A DNA stretch of 5,326 nucleotides from CAZIHO01 sp964538875. GTDB taxonomy: Bacteria; Pseudomonadota; Gammaproteobacteria; Chromatiales; Chromatiaceae. The DNA lies in contig CAZIHO010000164.1 in NCBI GenBank assembly GCA_964538875.1, positions 1-5,326 of the forward strand, in the 5' to 3' direction. Below, piece by piece: positions 4,972 to 5,326 of the stretch. The notes under the pieces are model-generated. The model was not told where the DNA came from, did not search any database, and saw only the letters and a list, made by a program, of their open reading frames with translations. Position numbers and translations under genes: made by a program. Each line of letters starts with the position of its first letter. Position 1 is the first letter of the stretch.

Positions 4972-5326
4972 TTGAAGCTTCAAATCAGCATCGACGGCAA
5001 GGCCTACGAGGTCGACGTCGAAATCCTCCAGGAGGATAAGCCGCAACGTAATGTCGGCTATGTCCCGCCCTACGCACCGCCCGTCACCCTGCGCGGCGTC
5101 ATCACCGCCGAGCCCGCTGCCCAGGCCACCGCAGCCCCCGCCGCCGGCACCGAAGGTCCAGTCGACGAAAACTTGGTGGTGCGCAGCCCGATCGCCGGCG
5201 TAGTCGTGCGCATCAAGGCCCAGCCCGGCCAGGACCTTCAGAATGACGACCTCATCATGGTGTTGGAAGCCATGAAGATGGAAACCAACGTCACCGCCGC
5301 CCACCCCGGCAAGGTCAAGACGATCA
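4972..5326 (+). CDS. Biotin carboxyl carrier protein, transcarboxylase 1.3S subunit (partial at 3' end)
   Basis: The 1.3S subunit carries biotin between the 12S and 5S active sites. The 118 visible residues (frame still open at the window edge) show three parts. First is an N-terminal beta segment, KLQISIDGKAYEVDVEI (2-18), where known 1.3S proteins contact 12S and 5S. Next is a flexible linker rich in Ala and Pro (about 46-63). Last is a biotinyl domain from about 67, with SPIAGVV, GQDLQNDDLIMVLEAMKMET and HPGKVKTI. The biotinylated lysine is Lys102 in AMKM (bases 5275-5277). Propionibacterium 1.3S is about 123 residues; the longer linker here suggests roughly 130 for the whole protein, so only a few codons are missing. 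The start is TTG, the only possible initiator in frame after the upstream stop, with GGGGAG eight bases before it. A holoenzyme ligase (BirA) encoded elsewhere must attach the biotin. Confidence 0.92.
   Translation, partial: MKLQISIDGKAYEVDVEILQEDKPQRNVGYVPPYAPPVTLRGVITAEPAAQATAAPAAGTEGPVDENLVVRSPIAGVVVRIKAQPGQDLQNDDLIMVLEAMKMETNVTAAHPGKVKTI

Noticed and set aside
4940..4975. 11-codon ATG frame ending on the carrier start
   Set aside because: It has no clear ribosome site and unremarkable codons, and it is probably a chance overlap with TTGA.
4624..5304. 226-codon minus-strand frame across the last two genes
   Set aside because: It is antisense to the biotin carrier with its AMKM site and to the small OadG-like gene. 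Its Gly/Asp-rich make-up is a shadow effect.

Overview
The window is GC-rich bacterial DNA with short gaps between genes and Shine-Dalgarno sites upstream of most starts. It joins an HAO-like multiheme cytochrome, a decayed IS3-family insertion sequence and a biotin-dependent transcarboxylase operon. A Gram-negative, probably proteobacterial, host with periplasmic heme proteins and a propionate/succinate (Wood-Werkman type) carbon route fits best. That is an inference from gene content, and the species cannot be read from this sequence.

Layout, all genes on the + strand. 1-651: the C-terminal 216 residues of a multiheme c-type cytochrome with five CXXCH motifs and a hydroxylamine-oxidoreductase-like tail. 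652-805: intergenic DNA with one bulged stem-loop. 806-1274: an IS3-family remnant bounded by 24-bp imperfect terminal inverted repeats (19/24 matching). It keeps a leader and the last ~59 codons of orfB. Where the rest of the transposase should be, it carries a dense array of five hairpins (882-1026). 1275-1414: the leader of the next operon, with a TTGACA hexamer here and another inside the IS end. 1415-5326: a four-gene operon encoding transcarboxylase 5S (1415-2953), transcarboxylase 12S (3015-4589), a small OadG-like accessory protein (4609-4923) and the 1.3S biotin carrier (4972 to the window edge).

The operon products should form methylmalonyl-CoA carboxytransferase (EC 2.1.3.1). 12S moves the carboxyl group between methylmalonyl-CoA and biotin on 1.3S, and 5S moves it between carboxybiotin and pyruvate/oxaloacetate. 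The enzyme thus interconverts methylmalonyl-CoA + pyruvate and propionyl-CoA + oxaloacetate without spending ATP. No membrane beta subunit is seen, so a soluble transcarboxylase fits better than a sodium-pump decarboxylase.

The least explained part is the hairpin array. About 112 of its 145 bases lie in perfect arms, two loops are GNRA tetraloops when read on the + strand, and CTTGAA/TTCAAG recurs in three of the five hairpins. This allows alternative long-range pairing. It is the best candidate here for an undescribed structured element.
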